From: Candidatus Aalborgicola lynettensis
Lineage (GTDB): Bacteria > Pseudomonadota > Gammaproteobacteria > Burkholderiales > Burkholderiaceae_C
NCBI GenBank assembly: GCA_016719405.1
Contig: JADJZE010000013.1
Span: forward strand, 6,706 to 70,705
Length of the DNA: 64,000 nucleotides
Reading direction: 5' to 3'
The position numbers and the translations under genes were made by a program. Shown piece after piece: positions 42,075-50,405 of the stretch (its first letter is position 1; each line of letters starts with the position of its first letter). Under the pieces are notes generated by a model. That model was not told the DNA's origin, made no database searches, and saw only the letters and a program-made list of their open reading frames with translations.

Positions 42075-44624
42075 TCAGTATGGCTTGAAGTTGGAGCCAC
42101 CTGCACGGGTTGCGCTTGCTGCGCCCAGGCGCGGCGCATTGCCACGCCGCTCCTGGACGACCGGCGTGTGGCGGCTGCGTACCTTGGGTGTGCCGTTTCC
42201 TGTTTTGAAGAACGCAATGGTGTGCTGCAACTGCTCGGCCTGGCCCGACAGCTCTTCGCTGGTGGCGGCCAGCTCTTCGGACGCCGAGGCATTTTGCTGC
42301 GTCGCTTTGGACAACTGGCCCATGGCGCCGCCAATTTGCACTACCGATTCGCTTTGTTCGGCGCTGGCCGCCGCAATTTCTTGCACCAGCTCGCTGGTTT
42401 TCTGGATGTTGGGAACAATCTGGTCGAGCAGCTTGCCGGCGCGTTCGGCGGTGTCTACGCTGTTGCCCGCCAATTCGCCAATCTCTTTGGCGGCCTCCTG
42501 GCTGCGCTCGGCCAGTTTGCGTACCTCTGCCGCCACCACGGCAAAGCCTTTGCCGTGTTCGCCGGCGCGGGCGGCTTCAATGGCGGCGTTCAGCGCCAGC
42601 AAATTGGTTTGGTAGGCAATGTCGTCGACGATGCCAATTTTGGCGGCAATCTGCTTCATCGCCACCACGGTCTGGCTCACGGCACTGCCGCCATCGGTGG
42701 CCTCGGCGCTGGCCTTGGTGGCCATGCCGTCGGTTACTTTGGCGTTGTCGCTGTTTTGGCTGATGCTGGCCGACATGGCATCAATTTGCGAGGTGGTTTC
42801 TTCCACACTGGCGGCTTGTTCGCTAGCGGCTTGGGACAGGCTTTGTGCGGTGGCACTCACCTGGTTGGCCGCACCGGTCAGTGCGTCCGCGGCGGCGTGC
42901 ACTTCGCCCAGCACCCGGGTCAGCGACTCGGCGGTGGAGTTGGCGCTGTCTTTGACGCGGCCAAACAGGCCTGCATAGTCGCGCTCAATGCGTTGGGTGA
43001 GGTCGCCCTCGGCAAAGGCGGCCAGCACGGTGGCTACGTCGGTCAAGCCTTGTTCGCTGGTGTCCATCAACTGGTTCATGCCGGTGGCCAGGTTGGCGAA
43101 AAAGCCGGTCTGCCCCTCGGCTTTGAGGCGCTGGGTGAAGTCGCCCACTGCTGCGGCTTTTACCAGGGCAGCAATTTGCTCCTCGGTCGCAAGCTGACTG
43201 GTGATGTCGTCCCACTGGCCCACGGAGCCCAGCATGTCGCCATTTTCCCCGCGCACGGGGTTGGTGGTGAGGGCATAGGTTCTGCCGCCCAGTACCAATT
43301 GGGAGTTGACGGTGGTACTCAGGTTGCGCAGGCGCTCCAGGGCGGCGCCGGGTTCGGCATAAAACACGCCGATGCTGCCGCCCACAATTTTGTCGGGGTC
43401 AAAGCCGGGAATTTGCTGCGCAAATGCAGCACGGTCGCGGCGCAAGGTGTCCTGCAGGGCGTTGTTGATGTAGAGCACGGTGCCGTCGCGGTCGGCTATG
43501 CGCACCGGGCTGCTTACGCAGTCCAGCGCCAGCTTGATGCGGGCATTGGCAATGGCGGCGGCGGAAGCCGCTTGCAAAGACTTTTGCACCTTGTCCATGG
43601 CCTCGCTGATGCGCATTTTTTGGCCGGGCAGGCGGTCCATGGCGACGTCGAGTTTGCCTTCGGCATAGCCCGCAGCTAGTTCGACAGTTTTCATGGTGAG
43701 GGCAATGTTGGATTGCACCAGGCTGTTGACGTTGTGCGCCATCACGCCGTAGGTGCCGGGCAGCCCTTGGGTGGGAATGCGGTAGTCCATTGCGCCCAGG
43801 TCCTGCTGGCGCGACATTTCGGTCTGCGCATCTTGAAACCTGGCCAGCACGGCCTGCATCTTGCCCAGGGCGGTAATCAGCGAACCGGTTTCGTCCTGGC
43901 TGTCGGCCACCAGCACGCCATCGAGTCGGCCTGCGGCCACGTCATCGGCCGCCTGCACGGCTTTACCCAAGGGGCGGGTAATGCCGCGCACCAGATAGAC
44001 GCCAAACAACACGGCAAACAGCACGCCAACCACCACTGCGGCAATGGCAATGTTGCGTATGGTGTGGTAGCTGGCAACCGCTGCCGCGTACCTGGCTTTG
44101 GCTTCTTCAAGCTGGTGTTTGAACAACACATCAATACCCTTGCCCACCGGCGCATACAGGGGGCGTACGTTGTCTACCACCAGGCGGTTGGCTTCCTTGA
44201 TGTCGTTGGCGCGCAGCGCAGCCACAACTTTGAGCAACCCCTGTTGCACAAACGCTTGGCGGTCGGCGGCGAATTGGCTGGCCAATTTCTCTTCTTCTGG
44301 CGCCAGTGGGTGGGCGGTGTAGGCGTCCCAAATTTTGGCGATGGCGGCAATGTTGGCTTCCACCGCGGCGGTGTTGGCGGCAACCACGTCGGCGGTGGGC
44401 GCAATCAGCGTCACGGCCAGCGCCAAGCGGTTGGCCAGCAGCAGTTTTTGAATCTCTGCAATCTCGCCGGTGGTCTGCAAACTGTCTTCATAAATGACGC
44501 GGCTGGCTTCGTTGGATTGGCCAATGCCGTACAAGCCCAGCGCGCCAATGGCCGCTAACAACAAGGACAGGGCTGTAATCAGCACGGACAGGCGGGTGCC
44601 GATTTTGAGGTCACGAAAATTCAT
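42075..44624 (-). CDS. methyl-accepting chemotaxis protein with PAS domain
   Basis: An 849-residue chemoreceptor from the ATG at 44624. It has a membrane helix (about 12-32), a four-helix-bundle periplasmic domain, a second helix (about 190-212), HAMP, a PAS domain at about 360-470 (SSPVRIADRDGTVLYINNALQ), further HAMP-like segments and an intact signalling domain whose tip includes IAYQTNLLALNAAIEAARAGEHGKGFAVVA (one conserved block). The signal is unknown. The C-terminus SNFKPY lacks a CheR tether of the xWxxF type. The other chemoreceptor in this window is broken. Confidence 0.92.
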   Translation of the reverse strand: MNFRDLKIGTRLSVLITALSLLLAAIGALGLYGIGQSNEASRVIYEDSLQTTGEIAEIQKLLLANRLALAVTLIAPTADVVAANTAAVEANIAAIAKIWDAYTAHPLAPEEEKLASQFAADRQAFVQQGLLKVVAALRANDIKEANRLVVDNVRPLYAPVGKGIDVLFKHQLEEAKARYAAAVASYHTIRNIAIAAVVVGVLFAVLFGVYLVRGITRPLGKAVQAADDVAAGRLDGVLVADSQDETGSLITALGKMQAVLARFQDAQTEMSRQQDLGAMDYRIPTQGLPGTYGVMAHNVNSLVQSNIALTMKTVELAAGYAEGKLDVAMDRLPGQKMRISEAMDKVQKSLQAASAAAIANARIKLALDCVSSPVRIADRDGTVLYINNALQDTLRRDRAAFAQQIPGFDPDKIVGGSIGVFYAEPGAALERLRNLSTTVNSQLVLGGRTYALTTNPVRGENGDMLGSVGQWDDITSQLATEEQIAALVKAAAVGDFTQRLKAEGQTGFFANLATGMNQLMDTSEQGLTDVATVLAAFAEGDLTQRIERDYAGLFGRVKDSANSTAESLTRVLGEVHAAADALTGAANQVSATAQSLSQAASEQAASVEETTSQIDAMSASISQNSDNAKVTDGMATKASAEATDGGSAVSQTVVAMKQIAAKIGIVDDIAYQTNLLALNAAIEAARAGEHGKGFAVVAAEVRKLAERSQEAAKEIGELAGNSVDTAERAGKLLDQIVPNIQKTSELVQEIAAASAEQSESVVQIGGAMGQLSKATQQNASASEELAATSEELSGQAEQLQHTIAFFKTGNGTPKVRSRHTPVVQERRGNAPRLGAASATRAGGSNFKPY

Positions 44625-44783
44625 GAATCGTCTTTCGGTGGGGTGAGGGGCGAATGGATATTTTGAAAACTGCACGGCATTATGGGCTGTAAATATCGAT
44701 GCCGCTGGTGCTGCCTGGGTGTGCTGGCTTTGCTAGCGGTGCAGACCGTGGAGGGCCATTTTTCCGGTTTAAGCGGACATGGG

Positions 44784-44972
44784 CGACAAGTTTTCCACAG
44801 GACGGAAAAGTCAAAAAATGCCTAGCACACACCAACGCCGCAAGTCGTGCACCATTCGGCACCGCCCAAAAAAGTGGCATGGCCCGCCAAGCCACGGCTG
44901 GCGCGGGTTTGGCGGCTTGTGAACAGAGTTATCCCCAACCCAGCCCACAGTTTGCAGGGGCAAGTATTTTTT
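44784..44972. repeat. ~185-bp repeat, copy A, after trxC
   Basis: Aligns with 45534-45721 over its whole length by eye, with scattered substitutions and small gaps; the inner part around GGCGCGGGTTTGGCGGCTTG is the most conserved. It contains TTTTCCACA (44791-44799), which fits the DnaA-box consensus TTWTNCACA, and TTATCCCCA (44929-44937), one mismatch off. The rest of the 44625-44985 gap (44625-44783) shows only an AT-rich leader of the chemoreceptor gene. Confidence 0.8.
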
Positions 44973-44985
44973 TGCCCGATGCGGT

Positions 44986-45426
44986 TTAACGCGGCAAGTG
45001 GGTTTGCACCCAGCGCACGATGTCGCTGCTACCCATGGCGCCAGCTTGGCGGGCCACTTCGCGCCCCCCCACAAACAATGCCAGTGTAGGAATGCTGCGG
45101 ATGTTGAAGCGTGCGCCCAGGCCGGGCACGTCTTCAGTGTCTACCTTGGCCAAGCGGATGTGGGGCTCCAGTTGACCTGCCGCCTGCGTGTAGGCGGGTG
45201 CCATGGTGCGGCAGGGGCCGCACCACGGGGCCCAAAAGTCCACCAGCAGCGGAATTTGGTTGCGCAGCAGGTGTTTGTCAAACGCTGGCGCATCCAGCGC
45301 CACGGGCTGTCCGGTGAATAAAGGCTTTTTACACTGCCCGCAGTCGGGTGCGTTGCGCAACTGCTCCGTACGCACGCGGTTGGTAGTGTGGCAATGGGGG
45401 CAGACGATGTGAAGGGATTCGTTCAT
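44986..45426 (-). CDS. trxC: thioredoxin 2 (TrxC)
   Basis: A 146-residue zinc-binding thioredoxin from the ATG at 45426. The N-terminal zinc site is VCPHCHTTNRV and CGQCKKPLF; the thioredoxin domain has the active site WAPWCGPCRTMAPA. It reduces disulfides in the cytoplasm and is typically part of oxidative-stress defence. It lies between the two copies of the ~185-bp repeat. Confidence 0.95.
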   Translation of the reverse strand: MNESLHIVCPHCHTTNRVRTEQLRNAPDCGQCKKPLFTGQPVALDAPAFDKHLLRNQIPLLVDFWAPWCGPCRTMAPAYTQAAGQLEPHIRLAKVDTEDVPGLGARFNIRSIPTLALFVGGREVARQAGAMGSSDIVRWVQTHLPR

Positions 45427-45533
45427 GCACATGCAACTGGTGGCACCGTGCAGATAAACAAGGCCCCACGCCAAGACGGTGGGTGGCTGGCGCGTATTGA
45501 TGTTCGTTTGCGTCAACCGGAGCGAAAACCTCT

Positions 45534-45721
45534 GGCGAGTTTTCCACAGGATGAAAAGGTTTTACAACCTATACCACACGCCCGCGCCGCAAGACTGGCA
45601 CCATTCGGTAGTGCCCAGAAAAGTGGCATGGCCTGCCAAGCCAAGGCTGGCGCGGGTTTGGCGGCTTGTGAACAGAGTTATCCCCAAGCCAGCCCACAGT
45701 TTGCAGGGGCAAGTATTTTTT
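45534..45721. repeat. ~185-bp repeat, copy B, after the old yellow enzyme gene
   Basis: Second copy, in the same orientation as copy A and about 750 bp away. DnaA-box-like TTTTCCACA at 45541-45549 and TTATCCCCA at 45678-45686. It reaches the stop codon of the following minus-strand gene, just as copy A ends close to the trxC stop, so each copy marks a gene 3' end. Confidence 0.8.
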
Positions 45722-46781
45722 ACGCAGCCATGGCTGGGTAGTCGGTATACCCCTTGGCCCCGGGGGTGTAGAAGGTGCTGGGGTCTGGCGCGTTGAGCGC
45801 GGCCTTGGCCCTGATGCGTGCGGGCAGATCCGGGTTGGCCAGGAAGGCGGTGCCAAAGGCGACCGCATCGAGCTTACCGGCCGTTATGGCGGCCTCGGCC
45901 TCATCAGCGGTGTAGCCCATGTTGCCCACCAATACGCCCTTGTATTTTTCGCGCGCAACCGCCATCACATCGCCTTTTTGCACACCAAAGAAATCGGCGC
46001 GCATGACATGCAGATACGCCAGCTTGAAGGCGTTGAGTGTGTCGGCCAGAAAACCGATCAAGGCCAGCGGGTCGCTGTCTTTCATGCTGTTGTAACTGTT
46101 CAGGGGCGACAGGCGCAGGCCCACTTTGTCAGCGCCAATGGCGGCGGTGACCGCAGTCAGCACCTCCATTAAGAAGCGTGCACGGTTTTCCAGCGCGCCG
46201 CCATAACTGTCGGTGCGCTGGTTGGGCGTGTCGCGCAGGAATTGGTCGATGAGGTAGCCATTGGCGCCGTGCACTTCCACGCCGTCAAAGCCGGCTGCCA
46301 TGGCATTCTTGGCACCCTGGGCGTAGGCAGCCACGATGGCCGGAATGTCTTCTGCCTTTAGGGCTTGGGGAACGGCTTGCGGTACTTTGCCCTTGGGGGT
46401 GTTGGCCTCGCCTTCAATCGCGGTGGCACTGGAGGATACGGTGGGCGCGCCGTCGTTCATGTCGGGGTGCGCTGCACGGCCGGCGTGCCAAATTTGCATG
46501 AAGATGCGCCCGCCCTTGGCGTGCACGGCGTCGGTTACCCGTTTCCAGGCCGCGATTTGCGCATCGTTGTAAATGCCGGGTTCGTTGATAAAGGCCGAGG
46601 TGTGGGGTGCCACCATGGTGCACTCGGTAATCAACAGGCCACCGCTGGCGCGCTGGGCGTAGTACTGCGCCATCAGGTCATTGGGCATGTGCCCGGCGTC
46701 GGCGCGGGTGCGGGTCAGCGGGGCCAGAATGATGCGGTTGGGCAGGGTGAGGGCGCCGATTTGGAGTGGTGTGAACAGCAT
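45720..46781 (-). CDS. old yellow enzyme family alkene reductase (NemA-like)
   Basis: A 353-residue FMN enzyme using NAD(P)H to reduce activated C=C or nitro groups. LAPLTRTRAD at the N-terminus, QIWHAGRAAHPD, and HGANGYLIDQFLRDTPNQRTDSYGG (one block near 185-209) are typical of NemA/XenA-type enzymes; GNMGYTADEAEAAI is the C-terminal FMN phosphate region. A detoxifying role is usual. The stop codon abuts repeat copy B. Confidence 0.92.
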   Translation of the reverse strand: MLFTPLQIGALTLPNRIILAPLTRTRADAGHMPNDLMAQYYAQRASGGLLITECTMVAPHTSAFINEPGIYNDAQIAAWKRVTDAVHAKGGRIFMQIWHAGRAAHPDMNDGAPTVSSSATAIEGEANTPKGKVPQAVPQALKAEDIPAIVAAYAQGAKNAMAAGFDGVEVHGANGYLIDQFLRDTPNQRTDSYGGALENRARFLMEVLTAVTAAIGADKVGLRLSPLNSYNSMKDSDPLALIGFLADTLNAFKLAYLHVMRADFFGVQKGDVMAVAREKYKGVLVGNMGYTADEAEAAITAGKLDAVAFGTAFLANPDLPARIRAKAALNAPDPSTFYTPGAKGYTDYPAMAA

Positions 46782-46979
46782 GGTTGGGTCGATTGGGGGT
46801 TGATAGAAAGGCTTGAACGGTAGCAGCCGTTGAATACTTGTACCCCGGCAGGGTTACTGGCTGGTTTGTGTCAGAACGCACACACACCGGATACACGCGC
46901 AACACAGGGAATTTGCAGAATCAGCAGCTGGTAATTCACACCTCAACCTGAATCACACCCCAACCTGAAAGCGCGCCTT

Positions 46980-47280
46980 ATGAAAACGACAATTCTCAAA
47001 ACCCCAGTTCTGCCTGCCAACTCCATGCACCCGCTGCGCACCCGCTGGTGCGTGCTGGCGGCTGCGCTTACCCTGGCGGCCTGCGGCGGCGGCACGTCCA
47101 CGGCGGGCAGTGCCACGGGCGACACCAGCACCCCCGCTACAACGCCGACCACAACACCGGCCACAACGCCAGCCACAACGCCAGCGACCACCACCCCTGC
47201 CGCAACAACGGCCGCAGCCACCACCACCAACGTGGCCTATGCCACCGTGTCGTCGGCGCAAAAGCTCGATGTGTATGGGG
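46980..47280 (+). pseudogene. 5' remnant of an esterase-like lipoprotein gene
   Basis: The frame starts with a lipoprotein signal (VLAAALTLAACGGG) and a threonine/proline linker encoded by ACC-rich 12-bp tandem units at about 47130-47210. The following NVAYATVSSAQKLDVY looks like the N-terminus of an alpha/beta-hydrolase lipoprotein. After about 47270 the similarity ends, the frame continues only to 47396 with unrelated residues, and the downstream DNA encodes a histidine kinase in another frame. I read this as the left side of a deletion junction. The esterase call rests on 15 residues and is tentative. Confidence 0.6.
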
Positions 47281-48123
47281 TTGGGTGCCTGGTGGGGATC
47301 GCGCTGGCTCGCACTGCCGGTCAAACGCCTGGTGAATGCGGCGCACGCCATGGGCAGCGCGCTGGAGCAAGGTCAGCCGCCACCGCCACTGGATGAAAAA
47401 CGCGGCACCGTCGAAGCACAACAGGCCGCCACCGTGTTCAACCGCCTTGCCACCGATTTGTACACGGCGTTTCGCAGCCGCGAGCTGCTGTTTGCCACCG
47501 TGTCCCACGACCTGCGCACCCCCATGACCCGCATTCGCCTGCGCCTGGAGTCGCACCCCGGCCCCGCCGAGGTGGCCCAGTGCATCGCCGATATTGCGCA
47601 AATGGACGAGCTGGTGCGCTCCGCCCTGGCCATGGTGCGCCAGAGTGCCGGCTCGCAGGCCATGCAGCCAACGCGCATCGACGCGCTGTTGCAGGCGGTG
47701 GTGGACGACTACGCAGAAACCGGTGCGCCGCTGGAGTGGCCCGAGTCTGCGGCCACGCCACCGGTCACCGTTCGGGCCGACCCGCTGGCCCTGCGCCGGG
47801 TGCTGGACAACGTCATTCAAAACGCCTTGCGCCATGCCAGCCATGTGCAGCTGTCGCTGTGGTTCGCACCCGACACCAGCACGGTCACCATTGCGCTGGA
47901 GGACAACGGCCCCGGCATGGCCGAATCGCAGCTGGCCCGCCTGCTGGCACCCGCTGCGCACGCCACGCGTTTGCAGGGCTCGGGTTCAGGTTCAGCGCAG
48001 GCGGGTGGTCAGGGCAGTGGTTTGGGCTTGTACATTGCGCACGATTTGATGCGCCTGCAGGGCGGCACAATGGTGTTGACCAACCGGCCTGAGGGCGGGC
48101 TGCGCGTAGAAATAGCTTGGTGA
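47281..48123 (+). pseudogene. 5'-truncated sensor histidine kinase
   Basis: About 280 codons covering HAMP end (LALPVKRLVNAAHAMG), the phosphoacceptor domain (FATVSHDLRTPMTRIRLRLE with the conserved His) and the ATPase domain (NVIQNALRHA, DNGPGM, GSGLGLYIAHDL). Catalytic motifs are intact, of the EnvZ type. The membrane and sensor parts are missing: upstream DNA belongs to a lipoprotein gene in another frame. No start codon with a ribosome site is convincing. No response regulator gene adjoins. Confidence 0.8.
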
Positions 48124-48248
48124 ACGACGGCGTCTGACAGGCTGGCGGCGGGTTTGTTGGGGGGGGCGCTGTGGTGGCTCAGTTGGTGGCTCGGGTAGTG
48201 GCTGCAAATCACTGCGGGCTGCGCGCGGCAATGTGCCACGGTTTTATG

Positions 48249-48308
48249 GCATCAAATATGCCATCTCCGCACGCCAGTCGTGCGCAAGCAGCTACTAAAA
48301 TAATAGCA
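48249..48308 (-). repeat. bipartite palindromic repeat, copy 5
   Basis: Inverted relative to copy 1, between the kinase remnant and the convergent AbiEii-like gene. Its first 37 bases (48249-48285) are identical to 49682-49718 in the same orientation; the two copies enclose the toxin-antitoxin pair. Confidence 0.85.
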
Positions 48309-48352
48309 ATTAAGCTGCTGCACCAGCCGGGACTACGTGGGTGACATGTCTC

Positions 48353-49081
48353 TTATGGCGCCGGACTGCTGCTTGCAATGCGCCGCAAAGCACGCACTTT
48401 TTGCCACAGCGTGGCCTTGGGCAACTGCATGGCCATGGCCTGCATGCAGCGCTCCATCCAGCCGGTGCGGTTTTGCAGGCGGTCAATGGCTTTGCCCAAG
48501 TCGCGCGCAACGCTGGGGCCATACGCCTGCTCGGCTTTGGCCAGGGCTTCACGCAATGTGGGCAGGGGCAAGTCCATCATGGCCAGGTCAATCACGTCGC
48601 GGCTGAATACACCGTCGTCGGCCTGGCGGTCGGAATTGGCCAACAGCTCCGATGCGGCCAAGTCCCGGCGCGTGAGGGTGCTCACGCCGCATATCGTGTC
48701 CATCGCGCCCGGCGGCTCCAGCGCAATGCGGGCTTCGCGCACGATCTCCAATTTGATGGCCTGTCCGTCCATCTGCACCTGGGTGCGGATGCCGTACTGG
48801 TCGGCCCGTATTTCGCGCAGCGCCACCAGGGGCGGTGCGTGCGGGTGTGTGATGGCAGCCAGACCACGCGGGCCGGTGAGCAGTTGCCGCAGCTCCCGGT
48901 AGCCCGCTGCATCGGACACCAAAAAATCAATGTCCACCGATTCGCGGAATTCGCCGCACTGCAAGGCAATGCAGGTGCCACCGCCAAACAGACACCCATA
49001 TTGGCGCAGCGTGGTGCCATTCAGGGCACCCAGCACATGCGCAATGCGCTGGTGGTGGGGGCGTTCAAACTGCATGGTCAT
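48353..49081 (-). CDS. AbiEii-like nucleotidyltransferase toxin
   Basis: A 242-residue protein from the ATG at 49081 (or 49075). The DNA polymerase beta-type nucleotidyltransferase motif is CLFGGGTCIALQCGE, followed by RESVDIDFLVSD, where D50 and D52 are the metal ligands. This is the AbiEii/DUF1814 (MenT-like) family of toxins, some of which add nucleotides to tRNA 3' ends. The gene overlaps the antitoxin by 11-17 bases. Residues appear intact, so activity is likely if the antitoxin is lost. Confidence 0.82.
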   Translation of the reverse strand: MTMQFERPHHQRIAHVLGALNGTTLRQYGCLFGGGTCIALQCGEFRESVDIDFLVSDAAGYRELRQLLTGPRGLAAITHPHAPPLVALREIRADQYGIRTQVQMDGQAIKLEIVREARIALEPPGAMDTICGVSTLTRRDLAASELLANSDRQADDGVFSRDVIDLAMMDLPLPTLREALAKAEQAYGPSVARDLGKAIDRLQNRTGWMERCMQAMAMQLPKATLWQKVRALRRIASSSPAP

Positions 49082-49577
49082 TGCCCTGTGTGGGGCTGCT
49101 TGACAGGGCCAGCCGCAACGCGTGCAGCAAGGCCTGCTCATTGGCCGACATGGCTTGCAGATCCAAATGGCGTGCGTTGCGTTCGTAAATGCCCAGCGCC
49201 TCGGTGGGGGTGAGCGCGTCGGTGCCGTGCACCTGCCAAGCCAGCGCGCGCAGTTGCGGGTAATCGGCCAGTGCAATACGTGCCGGAATCCAGCCCCCGC
49301 GATCTGGCTGGCGCGCCTGGCTGTCGGCCTGCATCTCAGCGGCACTGCGCGCCTGCAGCGACAGGCCCAGCGCAGCCAATGCGTTGCACCACGCTGCCAT
49401 GCTGACCGATGGTTCGCCCTTTTCGATGCGGTGCAGGGTGACGCGCGACACCCCTGCCGCCTCTGCGGTAACGGTGGCACTCAAACGCAAGGCCTTGCGC
49501 TGGGCGCGCAGCTGTGCGCCCAGCGCCTGCAGTTGGGCGGAGCAGACCGTATTGGTAGTGGGTGTTTTTTCGTACAT
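49065..49577 (-). CDS. XRE-type antitoxin of the AbiEii-like module
   Basis: A 170-residue protein with an N-terminal helix-turn-helix at about 18-72 (ALGAQLRAQRKALRLSATVTAEAAGVSRVTLHRIEKGEPSVSM, one HTH domain) and a ~90-residue C-terminal domain that I cannot assign but is likely the toxin-contacting part. It is upstream of, and overlaps, the nucleotidyltransferase gene. A sigma-70 promoter and a 6-6-6 inverted repeat lie immediately upstream, so it probably represses its own transcription. Confidence 0.82.
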   Translation of the reverse strand: MYEKTPTTNTVCSAQLQALGAQLRAQRKALRLSATVTAEAAGVSRVTLHRIEKGEPSVSMAAWCNALAALGLSLQARSAAEMQADSQARQPDRGGWIPARIALADYPQLRALAWQVHGTDALTPTEALGIYERNARHLDLQAMSANEQALLHALRLALSSSPTQGNDHAV

Positions 49578-49587
49578 GGTGTTTCTT

Positions 49588-49615
49588 ATTATTTACAAAA
49601 CAGGCATTTTGTCAA
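49588..49615 (-). promoter_or_regulatory. promoter and operator of the AbiEii-like module
   Basis: On the minus strand, TTGACA (49610-49615) is an exact -35 element and AATAAT (49588-49593) a -10 element, 16 bp apart. ACAAAACAGGCATTTTGT (49595-49612) is a perfect inverted repeat with 6-bp arms and a 6-bp centre between them, a fitting operator for the XRE antitoxin. Confidence 0.72.
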
Positions 49616-49681
49616 TGATGAGAAACAGTTTTATAAATTGGCGTGAACGGCAGGCGCCACTGCCGCTGCAGGCCGATATTT

Positions 49682-49741
49682 GCATCAAATATGCCATCTC
49701 CGCACGCCAGTCGTGCGCTATAAGCTACTAAAATCGTAGCA
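49682..49741 (-). repeat. bipartite palindromic repeat, copy 6
   Basis: Its AT-rich arm GCTACTAAAATCGTAGC runs up to the base before the next ATG. The first 37 bases equal those of copy 5. No Shine-Dalgarno sequence separates it from the downstream start codon. Confidence 0.85.
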
Positions 49742-50284
49742 ATGAACTTTTCCCATATCCTCGAAACCCTCAACAGCGCCTCGGCGTTCGAGTTGCACCG
49801 CTTGCGCGCCGCCATCGACCGCGTGCTGGACGAACCGCGTTGGGTGCAGGCCATTCAATCGCGCCTCAAGGTTGAACAGGCGGTGCAGTTTTATAGTGTG
49901 CGGGCCAATACGCTCAAACGCGGCCAGGTGCTGGAGTTGCGCCGCAAGGATGTCGTGGTGCAGGATTTGGAGGACGGGGTGAAGTGGGTATTGCCGTACG
50001 CCGCCATCAACCTCGATGGCACCGACGTGCAAATCCGCGAGCAAAAGCAGCAAGGGCTGGGCCGCAACGAAGTGGCCTTGGGCGAGGTGGTCGGCTTTCT
50101 GGACCGCGAGCAGCAGCAACGCCATGGCACCATCATTCGCCTCAACGATAAAACCGTCACCCTGCAGTGCGGCAAGGTCCAGTGGCGGGTGGCCTATGCC
50201 TACTTGCACCGGGTGCTGGATGTGGACGCTGCAGAGCAAACTGTGCTGGAAGCGTCGGTGAAAAACTACCTTGCGCACCCTTGA
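49742..50284 (+). CDS. unknown protein with two similar SH3/Tudor-like repeats
   Basis: A 180-residue soluble protein. I do not recognise it. Residues about 1-45 look helical. Then two segments of similar pattern, KRGQVLELRRKDVVVQDLEDGVKWVLPYAAINLDGTDVQI (59-98, as a whole) and HGTIIRLNDKTVTLQCGKVQWRVAYAYLHRVL (128-159), each read as a small beta-barrel like a Tudor or KOW fold. The start ATG directly follows a repeat hairpin, with no Shine-Dalgarno sequence, so translation initiation may be unusual. Codon use is like its neighbours. It might bind RNA or protein; this is inference. Confidence 0.72.
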   Translation: MNFSHILETLNSASAFELHRLRAAIDRVLDEPRWVQAIQSRLKVEQAVQFYSVRANTLKRGQVLELRRKDVVVQDLEDGVKWVLPYAAINLDGTDVQIREQKQQGLGRNEVALGEVVGFLDREQQQRHGTIIRLNDKTVTLQCGKVQWRVAYAYLHRVLDVDAAEQTVLEASVKNYLAHP

Positions 50285-50405
50285 GAAACCTTGGCACGGT
50301 TCGGTTAACTGAACCCCGCACTTTCAGGACGCTCTGGCCCTGAAATCTGCACTGCGTTCGCTGAAGCACGCCTGCGGCCATGGGGCGGGTGGGATACTCC
50401 AACCC

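Noticed and set aside
47130..47210. CRISPR-like short repeats
   Set aside because: The ACC-rich units are contiguous 12-bp tandem repeats encoding a Thr/Pro linker, with no spacers.
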